Under the pieces are notes generated by a model. It did not search any database. It was given only the letters and a program-made list of their open reading frames with translations, and was not told the DNA's origin. Both the position numbers and the translations under genes were made by a program. From Dromaius novaehollandiae (Eukaryota > Chordata > Aves > Casuariiformes > Dromaiidae), in contig NC_088105.1 in the NCBI RefSeq assembly GCF_036370855.1, positions 10,359,619 through 10,423,618 on the forward strand: a DNA stretch of 64,000 nucleotides, given 5' to 3'. Shown here piece by piece: positions 14,701 to 26,500 of the stretch (positions within the stretch are counted from its first letter, which is position 1; every line of letters begins with the position of its first letter).

Positions 14701-17700
14701 TATCAGCTACTGCAGTTTGAGATAAAACTATACTTAGTACAGAGTAAAATGTTGGAAGTGCAGTGGAACACACTGTTTCATGGTGCAACTTGTTATATTG
14801 GTTTGGTGTTACTCTGATCAGTGTCTTGGCATGCCCAAAATGGACCTGTAGAATGTATTGTGCTTGTTTGGATTTATTCTTCATTCAATGCTTTCAGGAC
14901 TGGTGGAACTCCACTTCCTATGCAAACTACTACCGAACCTGGAATGTGGTAGTACATGACTGGCTTTATTACTATGCCTACAGAGACTTCCTTTGGGTGA
15001 GTAACAAGCAAATCTATGCCTCATTTTTTTTTTCCCCCAAACAATAAGGCATTTCTTTCCTTCTCACAACCCCAGCTTGTTTGGAAATAGGGGAGGTGGG
15101 AGGGGGATTTGTAAGCAGAGAGTTAACAAAATATGAGTGAGAAATTTGTAGCCATTGTCCTCCGTGTCTTGGGATGGCTGTGAGCTGATGGTGTTCTGCT
15201 GTGGCTTATACCTAACAAAGTAGATCTAACCTACTGCCTTTTGTGTCTCTGGTTTAAAAAAAAAAAAAAGAAAAAAGTGCTGCTGTCACAGTGAGATTGT
15301 TTCTAGAAACCTTTTTGGTACTAAGGAGTATCCAAACCATTGTTTTTTCAGCAGTAAGGAAAAGCAATTCCTTTAGTGGTGTTTAAACTTGCAATTTCTT
15401 ATCTCTCAGGCTTTGCTAGCAAACTTCGCTAGCTGGATAGGTTTGGAGTGAGGCATCTCAAAGATGCCTTAGGCAGGGGAAGGCTGTATAAGCACAAACA
15501 TGGCAAAGTTTGTAGGTCTTGTGACAAGTGAAGAAGGGCTTGTATGTCTGAAATCTTGTCTGTTCTCCAGCTACTACAATGGTAATATCTTATAAGCCTT
15601 GCCTTACGGTGATCTAAAGTTGTGGGCTACCACCGTGTGGTGTTCAAGGTTAAGTAAAGGTTATTTAAACATTTGACTATTGGGCAAGACAGTACACTTG
15701 TCAAAAAGCAGCATCGCTGTCTGTTGATAAGTCCATGGCTGATTCAGCTATGCTGATGTGGGTAGCTCTCTTAGAGTATCTGTTGTTCAGTTTAAAGTCC
15801 TCTGTGTGTGTGTAAAATGGAGGTCTGAAACCTAGTTTTTATTTGAAGTGTGACAGTTGACTCAACAGTCTCAACTCCTGTTCCTCTCTTCTGATGAGCT
15901 ATGATAGATATTTCGTAAGTGGACTCAAGGCGAGTGCTCACACAGTAGAGCAGAAAGATGTCCGAAGATAAATGCTTAAAATCTAAGGTGTGTTGAAAGC
16001 ATATAGCGTTTCATGTATCTTGGTTGGAGCAGGCCTTTCTTAGCTCAGGTAAATGACTTTGTGTTGAAATGAGCAAACTAAAAGCACAGCAAAATAGCTT
16101 ATAATCCTTGGTTGTCATCTTCTGTCTTCCAGTTTTTTGGTAAGAAGTTCAAAGCAGCAGCTATGCTGTCTGTCTTCACTGTCTCAGCTGCTGTGCACGA
16201 ATATGTCCTGAGTGTCTGCTTTGGCTACTTCTATCCAGTTCTCTTTTGCCTCTTTGCGTGCTTTGGAGGTAAGTCCCTGAGAAAGAGTATATGAATGTGT
16301 TGTAGATTTTGGGGGTTGGGTGATGAGTGTGGTTCTCAAATATGTTTTGCTCTTCTGATAGCATGTAGAAGACAGCTGGTCCCATTAGGTTACCTGCTCT
16401 TGACTCATGGGACTGCTTCTTGTCCAGGAGCTTGCAAATGCAGGTCCAGACTTTCTGAATGAGTTTATGCAGCCAAGTAGCTCAGTACATACAGACTGGG
16501 TTTGCAAGCTTGGGAATTAGGGAGACAAGGCATGGATGGGGAGAAGGAGAAAGCTATATATGATATGCTGCTGTTCATGTGATGTACATATTTTAATAGC
16601 ACTACTTCCTCTTTGCTAAGCCTTAGTTGAATTGCTACATGTCAGCAGGTTGGAAATCTTCCTTCTTAAATTCAGTGTGAGAAAAACTATTACTTAACTA
16701 TTATAGCAAGGAGAAGAGCCCATTATTTACAAATTAGGGCTCTTAGCATTTTATTTTGGGTTCTGAGCTAGAATGAGTTAGGCTAGAACTCTAGGACACC
16801 TCTGCCAGCATACCTTGGTCCTCTGCCTAGCCCAAACAATACTGATTCCAAGCAGAGACAGGGCTCTGCCAGCTTTTTGGGAGACAGCAGCATTCTGATT
16901 CTTGGTAGCATCAGATCAACTCATAGGATTTGCTGTACTGCCAGATATAATCGGGTTTGTGTGCTGTACTGACCTTTTGGGACAGCCTGGCGTTGCTCAA
17001 GCCAGAGATGTAATGTTGAGGGGAACAGGGGAGACCTGGAAGAATAGGTGGGTCTTTGGTTCTTTAATCTTCAGGGTTTTTTCTGAATGTTGCCTTTTAT
17101 TTCACCTCTTTCCAGGGGTCTTCAACTTCATCCTCAATGACCGTCGGAAAGGGCCCATCTGGAATGTGATCATGTGGACGTCCCTTTTCCTGGGCCAAGG
17201 TGTCATCATTTGCCTCTATAGCCAGGAGTGGTATGCCCGCCAGTACTGCCCTCTGGAAAATGTGAGTGACTGACCTTTCCTATGGGATAACTGACTGTGC
17301 AAGTAGCTTGTCCTTTGCCATGGGGACAGGGCAGGAGTTAAATGGCATGAGCCTTTCTGACAGTGTACTATATCAGTTCATTAAGATGTATTTAGTCTAG
17401 AAGCTGTAGTGACTTTAAGAAAGCTTTGTCTAACAGAATTGCTTTCACTTATGCCTATGGTGTGCCACTACTTGAAACTGAGGGCGTTTTTTTCCCATCT
17501 CTCTGAGAAGACATAAACCTCTACTTGAGTATGTTAGGCCATTCAGGCTACATGAATGGAACAGCAGCACTTGGCCAACGAGGTCAGGAGAAACTTTAAG
17601 GCACCCACAAAAACTGAGCCTATTGTCCTTTCCAAGGGTAGCGGGGGTGGCAGTTAGAGTTGGTCGCTTATAAAGCGGAAAAAATATGGGTACAACTCAA

Positions 17701-18205
17701 AATCAAATGGACAATTTATAGCTCACTTTCTTGATAACCAGTTCTGTTCTCCATTTAAAAAAAAAAAAAAAAAAAAAAATCCTGCTGTGCTAGTGGATTT
17801 CAGTCTTGACCAAAGGCATTCCCAGGAGAACCCAACTTCAGTTTGAGTTCACCTCACTTTAAGTTTGCAATTGTAAATGTTACTGTCTACCTGACACAAC
17901 GCACTGCTGGATACACTGTTCAGCTGGTGTGTCAGAACTGGGGGTGAGGGGGGAGATGATGGGGAACAACTTGTTACGGCTGTAGTTACTTTCGTGGCTC
18001 TGTTTAGTGGGGTTGGAACAGGGTTGCAGGGTGTGAAAACATTGTTTGATCTCCCCTACTAAGGGGCCAAACAGACTTTCTTCAGTAGACAGCACCACAG
18101 CTGGTGCTATTTCCTGTGACTAATACACTGCCCGTCCATATTTTCCAGCCAACGTTCCTGGACTACTTAAAACCACGATCATGGTCATGTCATGTGCAGA
18201 TGTAA
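3146..18205 (+). CDS. SOAT1: Sterol O-acyltransferase 1 (ACAT1), 5'-truncated by the window
   Basis: SOAT1 is the multi-pass ER enzyme that esterifies cholesterol with long-chain acyl-CoA for storage in lipid droplets (MBOAT family). Fourteen coding exons were read: 3146-3204, 7123-7265, 7364-7423, 7854-7961, 9654-9936, 10932-11010, 11700-11781, 12493-12538, 13670-13799, 14261-14358, 14898-14996, 16133-16268, 17116-17261 and 18149-18205. All borders are GT-AG and all phases agree, giving 507 residues plus stop against 550 in human. Visible landmarks are LKPAFMKEV near the start, a first membrane helix ([20 protein letters not shown]), the [13 protein letters not shown] block, the family motif FYKDWWN split across the 14358/14898 junction, and SAAVHEY carrying the catalytic histidine (human His460). 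The C-terminus ends SCHVQM, unlike human TCRYVF. The N-terminal exon is not in the window. Introns of 0.1-3.9 kb hold only simple repeats. SOAT2 is unlikely, given the near-identity to recalled SOAT1 blocks and the neighbouring genes. Confidence 0.96.
5176..5233. repeat. Perfect 29-bp tandem duplication
   Basis: A 29-bp AT-rich unit (GGGAAAAATGTTTTTAAGTT followed by AAATATTAA) occurs twice, head to tail, with no mismatch that I can see, inside the first visible SOAT1 intron. It overlaps no exon or splice site. The identity suggests a recent slippage or duplication event. Confidence 0.9.
5735..5766. repeat. Poly(A) tract, 32 nt
   Basis: This is an uninterrupted run of 32 A in a SOAT1 intron. 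Shorter A runs lie at 5966-5983 and 17757-17779. None is preceded by a recognisable retrogene or SINE body, and I saw no flanking target-site duplication. They are best treated as simple repeats. Confidence 0.9.
16133..16268 (+). other. SOAT1: SOAT1 exon with the catalytic histidine
   Basis: This 136-bp exon starts in phase 0 and ends with one base of a glycine codon. It encodes the hydrophobic helix [20 protein letters not shown]. The histidine in VHEY matches the invariant MBOAT histidine of ACAT enzymes (His460 in human SOAT1), within a long membrane segment as the family requires. The exon before it (14898-14996) begins with DWWNST, the second half of the FYXDWWN motif, so the two catalytic signatures lie on nearby exons. 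Confidence 0.9.
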
Positions 18206-20284
18206 AAGTGGTATGCTCTGGCTGCGTCTTCACCACAGAAGATCAGAGTCGTCCTTCAAGTGTTTGGACCACTGAACTAACTCACTACAGACTTTTTTAT
18301 AAAGGAAGCTATGCCTCCTGATTACTGGGGAGAAAATGTAATATTTTTTGTAACTTTACCGAGGCAACCCAGTTGAACTGGATTGCAACAGGCTTCACAG
18401 GCAGCATCTGGTGCACACTGTCCCAATCTGAGCCATTTCCATGCCAGTAAAACATTGAGCTGAAGATGGAGTCTACTTGGAATCTTACTCATGCAGGTGT
18501 CCAAGTTGCTGCTCTTCTGGACAATAGATGCTCTGGTCAGATTTGCTAGTAGCTCACTGTTGGCCTCCGTCCATCTATCTTAGCCATCTCTTTCCAGTTA
18601 TTTTTCCCTTTTGGTAATGGAAAGTGTCTGCAGAACTTGTATTCTTTGTGACCCTGTTTAGTGCTATGGCACTGACAAGTGGCAGAGCAACAGATTATTT
18701 GCATTCTTGCTGTGAAAATAGCCAAAGTATTCCTGGATGGCTTTGAGAACTATACTCATGTCAGCTGCCCAGAGATTTAAAATGGGTAGAGGAAGAGGAG
18801 ATTGTCAGCTTACTTGTGATTGCGTTGGAGAATGGGTTCTTTCTGGCTTTACAAGAATTTGCTATCTTCAGAAGCAGGGCATGGTGTTTGCAGTTTTTAT
18901 AAGTACTTCTTTCTCTTTTTTTTTGTCTACTGAAAGTCCTGGTTTTCTTGGATAAGTCCAATCTCTGTATTTAAGTTTCCAACTGACTTATATACTTAGC
19001 ATCTTTGTGCTCTGAAGGTCCTGTGACTTGAGGGATAGTGGTGTTTTTTGTTGTTCTTTGGTAGCTCTTATTGTTGCTCTAAGATGATCAGCTCTCTTAA
19101 TACTTTTTTTTACAAGTTAAAGAGCTTTTGCTTCAATTAGGCAGCTGCTTTAAGGTATACAACTTGTTAGGCTTTCTTTAGTGAGAAAGCTCTGAAATAC
19201 TATGACCCAACTGTAAGAAAATGCAATTGATTTTACAGGTACTTAGTGCATTCTCCTTTGAAATGGCTTCATCAAATCCAGTGCCAGCAGGTCTTGGTGC
19301 CTCTTGCCAACATGCATTGTAACAGCTTCTCACACCCTGTCAATGGGGAGTAAGGGTAGACCCAGTGGCTGGAGTCAGAGCTGCTTTTCCTTTCTTCTGT
19401 GTCTGCTCTTGCATCAGGGAAGATTTCAGGTGAAGATCAGTTTTCTAGGTGTTACCCTCTCCTTCCAAAGAGGGAGGACACGATCCTGTACATACTGTTA
19501 TGGGGAGAAGTATATATGAATTTGTGTCAATATCTATTTTGCAGCAGCAGTTACCTGATCTATCAGGCAGAGTCCTTTCAGTTTTCTTTTCTGTGCTTAG
19601 GGTTTGACAGAGCAAGATTGTAAATGCTATTCAGGTACGTGTATCTCCAGTTTTACTGCAGTCCCAGCACCCATTATTGGAGGGGGAGGGTAACATGATC
19701 ATAGGTACCTTGACTTTGATCAGAGGAATTTCTCAATTACTCAAACGTTCTTTATTGGTGCTTTTCAGTAATGGCTTTTTCTTACTGACCTTCAGCCTAG
19801 ATATTGGATACCAGTGTCGCTGGGACTCTTGATGAACTTCTCTCAATCCACTCAAGACTGTCTTTTAGGCTACTGTTTTTATTAACCTCAGTCAAAAAAT
19901 AATTTCACAGAAGCTAGGTGATACTTCAACTCTTCTTGGTTTTCAGTTTTCTGTGAAAAATCCTGCTCTTCAGAAAGGACATCGATTGTGTCAGATTAAA
20001 TTTTGCCAAATCTAGGCTTTGCGTATGTGGCTCTCCTCAAAAACAAAAAACAAAAACCCCTCCTGCTGGAACTTGTTTGCTGAAACAGTTCTGCTAATTC
20101 CAGAGGGAGTTTATGAATATAGTTGAACTTGGCAGTATTAATATATAAAATCCTGAGAGTGAGATGGATTACTTCTCATTCAGTTTGAATAATCCTAATT
20201 TTTTTTCAGGTTACCTTTGGGAGAGGGGGAAGAAATCTAGACCAGTTAAGGAGTCAATCTAAACCCAAGCTTCCTTTATTTTTT

Positions 20285-20337
20285 TATATATATACACGTA
20301 TGTATGTATATGTGTGTGTGTATATATATATATATGT
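20285..20337. repeat. TA/TG microsatellite
   Basis: Mixed alternating purine-pyrimidine sequence: TATATATATACACG, then TATG units, then (TG)n and (TA)n. It lies in the presumed SOAT1 3' UTR. Tracts like this are usually length-polymorphic. Confidence 0.9.
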
Positions 20338-21115
20338 AAAAAACCCCAACCCCCAAACCCTTTGTGGCCAAACAGCTTTGTCACCTGCTTAATAGAGGGT
20401 GAATGCAAGTCCAGTACTCTTGAGTCATGGTGCTCAAAACAATTAATGTACAGATATAATTGCACTCAAATAGGGTGTGATGGATTGGGTACTTGATTTT
20501 TCTTGATGCCTTTGTCAGGTCTCGCTACTATCTCAGTGTTCTCAAAAAGAGAGAAAATCGTGGCAGTTTATGCCAAGTAGTGGTGTTTCCCTTACAGCTG
20601 GCACTGTGCCATATCCCTAACGGAGAATCTCAGCTTTTACTGTGTCGGCATCCTTTGTGTGTGGAGCCGAAGGGCTTGAGCGTCTGGCAAGCAAAACCCA
20701 ACCAGAAAGGGATGCTCAGCTGTTGGAACTAGTCTTAGTTTTTGATGGGGGGAGGTTTTTAGCCTTGTAGATCAAGGCATCTGGTAACTGTGCTGTTAAG
20801 GCATTAAGAATTTGAGATTACTTTCAACTTCTTTGGGTTTCTTAATTGCCTTTTAATGTGGGCTTGTTTTCATTTTTCTGATAGTACTGGAGGGGAAAAA
20901 GTCTTTTGCACATTGCTTGTTTAATTAGAGTCAACTCTACCATGTTTGTTTGAGAAGAGTTTTCTTAGGCTGTAGGTGCCAGAGCCAGCAGTATGGTATT
21001 TGGGCCAATAACTTGGATGTTGAGTCTCACAACCTGTCCTTTTCAAATTCTTAATAATAATGGTATATACTGTTTCCTGCGGTTCTTACCAGCATATTGA
21101 AGAATTGCAAAGCTT

Positions 21116-21129
21116 GCTTCCATGGTAAC
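21116..21129 (+). promoter_or_regulatory. RFX X-box-like site upstream of AXDND1
   Basis: The sequence GCTTCCATGGTAAC has a perfect right half-site (RGYAAC, here GGTAAC), a two-base spacer and a degenerate left half-site (GCTTCC against GTNRCC). RFX factors drive many ciliary and axonemal genes through such boxes. The site lies about 400 bp before a CpG-rich patch and 2.4 kb before the AXDND1 start codon. The motif is short, so it could be chance. Confidence 0.3.
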
Positions 21130-21529
21130 TCGGCCTGTTTTGAAGTGGGAGAAGCTTTCAGTTCTGGAATGGCAGCCAAGACAGCTGCAGCTCTTTGCTC
21201 AATAACATCATAAAAACCAGTATTAATCTGGTGAAACATGTTCCAGTTTTCATGCAGATAACGGTTTGTTCTCAGGAAGACTGAACCTGTGCAGGATCTT
21301 CATGCCTAGTACGTCTTTTCTGTTGGGATATTTGGCTTCCAGTCTCCAAAGTGGGAACGGTCCTGCGCCTGAGCTGTTAACTGCTATCTTGTGAGAGCAT
21401 CCAGATAAGGCTGCGGTGGGAAGGGGGGAATCCTGGTATATTTTTTTAATATGAAACGGTGTGGTTGACATGAGGCAGTCCACCTGTTTAATGGAAAACT
21501 GAATTGTTTGGGCTCCTGAATGTAGCTGG

Positions 21530-21725
21530 GCCGGCAGGATGTCCAGACCAGCGCCAATATGCCCTGGGAGCGAGCCCACGCGCTCTCGTGGTGCCTCTGA
21601 GCCAGCTGGCTTCGGCCTCACCTCCGCTTGCAGCCGGCCCAGCTCCCTGCTTCCAGGGCCGAGGACGGACCACGTGGGACCCAGTGGCTGGGCCTCGGGT
21701 GGCTGCTGGCGCATCAACGTATGCA
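21530..21725. promoter_or_regulatory. Small CpG-rich patch, candidate AXDND1 promoter
   Basis: Within AT-rich surroundings this stretch of about 195 bp is clearly GC-rich and holds roughly 17 CpG dinucleotides by eye, near the number expected from base composition, so it is not CpG-depleted. A CACGTG E-box lies near 21670. It sits between the SOAT1 stop and the first AXDND1 coding exon. A role as AXDND1 promoter or first non-coding exon is inferred from position only. The following GC-rich part (21850-22270) has fewer CpG and longer spurious ORFs. Confidence 0.35.
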
Positions 21726-23517
21726 ACCTGTACCACGTTCTGTCCTGCAGAAGAGCTGTTTATATAATCTACTGTATTCCAGCAGTTGAAATATATTTTG
21801 CTATTAGGGGAGAAAAGTTGCTGTGGCCTCTTATTTGCCTCTCTGAGGCTCCTGAGCCCGGGTTGCCCTCCAGGGTGGGGGGCTGTGAGGGGACATGGGT
21901 GCCAGCCTGGGGCAGGAGGGCAGCCGGGGTGGGGGGAGCCTGCTGCCTTCCCATAGTGACATGGAAAGTCTGGGGGGGGCCATCTGCAGCAGGAAGGGTC
22001 TGGCCTGCATTTGGGGTTGAGGGCTGCAAACCAAGGGGATGTGGGGTAGCCTGAAGCTGTCTGTGCCCTTTGCTGTCCTGCCCAAGTCTGCCAGCTGCCC
22101 CCTTCCCCGTCCAGGCAGCACGGAGCAGGGAGAGGCTGTGCTGCGTGGGATTTTCAAAGCAAAATACCAGCAGAGAAGGGTTGGTGGTGAGCTGTGGGCT
22201 GGCTGTGCTGCCCAATGGAGGAGGAGGGGTCCTGGGGAGCTGGAAGTGCTGGGGCACTGCAGGAGGGGAGTTTAGGTACTGCTCTGCTCCAAATGCTATG
22301 CTAACCTCCCCACTGAATGTGTATTAAAGTAGAGTGGTTGCCAAATGTATTTAGGGTTGATTTCTGCCTTTATTTTGGGCCTGAAAAGGGGTCTGTGTGC
22401 CAAGAACTTTATCTGGTATTTTCCAGCTGTGTAGCAGATGCTCTGAAGTCAGTTCTTGCCTGTGTCCTTAAGCTGCAGCAGCTACAGAACAGCCCCATTA
22501 ATCTTCTCCTTTCTGGGGGGAATACAGTGTACTGCCAAATAGAGTTGCTAAGCAGGAAAAACAAAATGCTTTCTCCTGACAGAAGGTCTTTTAGCAAATC
22601 TTTGTGTTTTCTTTCCAAGAAACCATTTACCTGGCAAGGTTATGCCATGGTTATATACATGTGTAAACACTTACACGAAGGCAAAGCATAGTTAATCTAA
22701 TAAAAATCCACAGTAGACTGGGATGCAGCTGACGAGCAGGTCAGAGAAAGCTTAATACGAACAGCATTTGTAATGAACTACATATAGTGGCAGGGTTAGC
22801 GAGGAAAAGGCTTTTCAGGTGAGAATTCCTGGGGATTTTGAAGCTAATGGAAATGTGATTTTTTTTTTTCATTAGCAAGACATTAATAAGGATTGAGAAG
22901 AGTAAGTAAAGAGTAAAAGTAAGAGTAGTAATTGGAGGAATTCAAATATAATTAAACCTCTAGCACAGTTGCTAGAGGTGTAAAAGAAGCAACCATTAAC
23001 TTTAATTCTTAATGCAGCTTGTAAATGGAAAAACAAGCATCCCTGTGGTGGATGAAACATGTAGAGCAGAGCTCTTCTGGCTGGCTAAGTGCTTGTACAG
23101 TTAACTAGCATTTTGCAATGCTGAAAATTAATAAATTGCAAAAGTGGTATTTAACTTTAATGCAGTATAATCACAGGCATTTATGAAGCAGTCAATGACT
23201 GTGTTCAACATTCATTTGCCATATTAATTTTTGCTATGAAATATTTTTATAAGTCCAATTAGGTAAAGGGTAAGGCAGATTCTTAGAGTGTCTCCCTTGG
23301 CTGAGATGTTTAATTGCCTCCCAGGAACCAAAACGTCCGCTGTTCTTTGCCACTTTCGTGTATCTAACATCAGACAGAGTTGTTTGTTTTTTCACCCCAA
23401 TAAATAACAACAAAAAGCAGGTAACCCTACAGTGTACAAACACAGGTTTAATTCTGTTTTCAGATTGTTCGTTACTGAAACTTCCTTCGTTAAGTATAAA
23501 ATAAATAACCATTTGCC

Positions 23518-26500
23518 ATGTCCATCATTGGAGCACCGGTTCCTGGATCAAAAGCAGACGGAAGGAAAATGAGAGGTGCCTTGTGTGCGGGGCCTGGCAG
23601 CAAGGACTGCTCAGGTAGGGCTTGCTTTGGGGGCTGGTGGGGCTGGGTGTCCGGCTCATTGGGGGATCCCGTTGTTTTACAGCATCGCTTAGTGTTTGTG
23701 TACCCAATAGTTTGGCAAAGTTGTGCGATCAGTGCTTTTATCTCCCGTGGTTTGAATACAACTCTTGTTCCAGGCTTCGCTGAAGGTTTAATGACAACTG
23801 ACAATGGGATTAGCTGCTTGTGTTTTGGGTAGAGTTGCTTCTGCTTTGGGTGCGAATGGAGTAGATGTCCTCACAGGGCTTTTCCCAGCCCTGTATTTTA
23901 TGATTGTTCTTATTTTCTCTTTCTCCAGCCGAGTAAATGTGCACCTACCAAGTAGGCTTTAATATGCTCTTTTCTAGAGTTCCCTGAGCTAAGGGGTGCA
24001 TCAAGGATGCTTGACCATATCAGGCCCGTCTCCTCCCTGGAGCATAGTTTTGTCCCAGAAGAGATTTTCCGAGCTCTGACCTCTGCTGCCGGTTCTCTCT
24101 CTAGCCCAGAGCACCTGCAATCCCCGCAAACGACCAAAACCGCAGTGGGCTTCAAGGTGAGTGTGCTACTGCCTTTTTCTGCCTAGAAACGTCCCCTTGT
24201 TAGGAGAGCGTATTCTTTCTGTGGGCAAAATGAAAGTTTGCCAGCTCTGCAGGATAAATTGATCTTGTCACATTGCTTTTCTCATCATACCATTTGCTTC
24301 AGGTCCTAAGTGCTGTCTTCTAACGACAGGGAAGGGAAATGATAGGGAAAATGACAGGGAAGGCAAAAAGGGAAACACGCTGGCACGCTTGTGTTGATGC
24401 AAACTCTTCAGAGAGCCCGTTCTGTCTGTATTAGTATCTTTAGTGCTGAGGCAGAAGCCGTTGCGTTCAGATGAGCCACTCTCACCTCTCCCCTTGCTCG
24501 GCACGTGTCTTGCTGGGAAGTGATGGCCACGTGTGCTTCATCCGCAGGGCTGCCTGCAACCCCCTGATGGGCTCTGGCATCACCCGAATCGCCGCAGCAA
24601 GTTCAGGCACCTTACGGACCACCCTGTCAGCCTGACAGGAGCTGGAAGGTGAGCGAGGAAGGGGTCAAGGGATGAGGGCAACGGAAAGACGGAGCTGGGA
24701 GTGCAGAGGTATCGCTCCGTTGCTCTTTTTCACACCAGATGGCTGTGCTGCCTAATGCAGATGGACAAACAGAACCGCTGTCCCAGCAGAGTTGAGGCTG
24801 GAGGGGAAGATGTTTCTTTCAGGAACAGTAAATAAAAAGTCTTGCTAACTGCGCTCATCATGGCACTATGCTTCCCCAAGAGCCAGGACTCGCAGCAATA
24901 TGCTGCATGATCCGGGATTAAGAAAAGAAGCTCTTCTGGCTTTAACAGGCTTAGCAGGGAATAGCTTTACAGTCCTTTGTAAATAAGCATTGCTTAACAA
25001 CATTAGGAAGCAAAAACATTTTGATGTTATACTGTTTTTAACAGACATCGGCTATGTATCCAATAGGATATTGGCAACAGCCATGAAAAATAATCTTTGG
25101 CCAGGGCTAGACAACATGAGACTAATCTGCCTAAAAGCGCGATCTCGCCAGCCTTTTCTGGCCCTGAGGAGAGCATTCTGGCTGTGAGCCCGGCCTCGGG
25201 CCGAGCAGAGCTGTCTCGTGTGGTTTCGGTGGGCAGCGAGCGAGCAGGGGGCTGCCGTGGGCTGGCTCAGCCGACAAGCTCTTCCCTCTCTTTCAGGGAT
25301 GTCTCTTACCTGTGTGACATCGTGGCTGGCCAAGAAGATACAAAACTGGGGACTCCCAGGAGCTCTTTTTCCAAGAGCAGTCAGGAGCAAAGACGAAGCC
25401 ATGGTGCCGTCTCAGGACTTGCCGTGAGTGCTGTTGTTTCGATGTTTTTCTGTGTGGAGGGGAGAGATGGGAAGTCTTCGTAGCCCTCTCCTAATGACGC
25501 CCTGGGTTGCAGCCAAATTTGGCTGCTAATCCAACAGCTTTTAGGGTAAAACTCACTGGTTCTTGAAGCTCACAGCCTTTCAGCACAGTTCACCGTTAGC
25601 TATTCCAACCTGTTTTCAGATTTAGTTTATTTCTGGTAGGTTCTCAATGAACAGAGTGAGAAATACAAAAGCAGCACGAAAAGCCGCTACACGCCTTCTG
25701 CTTTCTGGGTTGCCAAAAGGGCGTCCTCTCTGAGAGCAACTGGGAGGTCGTGCACGTCGTTTATACCCAAGCGTTTCATGCTCTGCTCTCTCTTCTACCC
25801 CTAGCAAGCAAGCCTAGCGGAGAGCCTGGTTCCGGAGGAGTTTCAGATTGTGAAGAACAGGGGAGTTTTGCCCTTGAAGTACTTCGATGAGTGAGTGTTT
25901 TCCGACTTACAAGGATTTGTCCTCAAACTGTAAGGCCTCCACAGCACCTTGGAGCAGGGGGATAAAATGAGGAGAGGCCGAGGACAGCAGCCAGAAACAT
26001 CTCTTGCAGGAGGGGAGAGGAGGTTATAAAAAGGGTGGTTGTACAAATCCCACGCTAGTGACCGGGCTATAGTCAGCTGCGCAGAGCAACGTGAACCTCT
26101 TTTTCCTTGCCTCGACTGCTTCAAGGTGGTCAAAAGAGATCACAGCTCCCTGTATGCTCTTACTATTTCTCAAGGGTTTTTCTGTGGTTGGACCTGAATA
26201 AGGAAGCTAAAATTTGGTTTGACCCCTTGAGGCAATTTTTGGAAGTTGCCACTGTTGTGTGTGGTGTGTGGGTGGGGTTGGGGTTTTTTTGTTTGTGTTT
26301 TTGGTATTTGTTGTTGTTGTTGTTTATGATTTTGGCTAGTCTCTCTACATTTCTACCTCCCTTTTATAACTGCTTTCTTCAGTAAAGTTGGGCCAACGCT
26401 GAGTATTTCTCATTCTTATTGGAGCTTGTACATACCCACTAACGTCTTGAATCTAACAATCTGGGATTTTTTTTAGTTTTTGTGGGGGTTTTTTTTAGTT

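Larger units (their letters stand above)
18206..22720 (+). other. SOAT1: Probable SOAT1 3' UTR
   Basis: This non-coding sequence directly follows the SOAT1 TAA. It is AT-rich with no sustained ORF up to about 21.4 kb, as expected of the long 3' UTR known for mammalian SOAT1. Candidate polyadenylation signals include ATTAAA near 19995 and 22323 and a canonical AATAAA at 22699-22704. The true end cannot be fixed from sequence. The downstream part overlaps the GC-rich patch described separately, so the transcript may stop earlier. Confidence 0.45.

Noticed and set aside
21539-22257. 160-170 codon ORFs on both strands
   Set aside because: They overlap each other in a GC-rich patch and have no recognisable domains.
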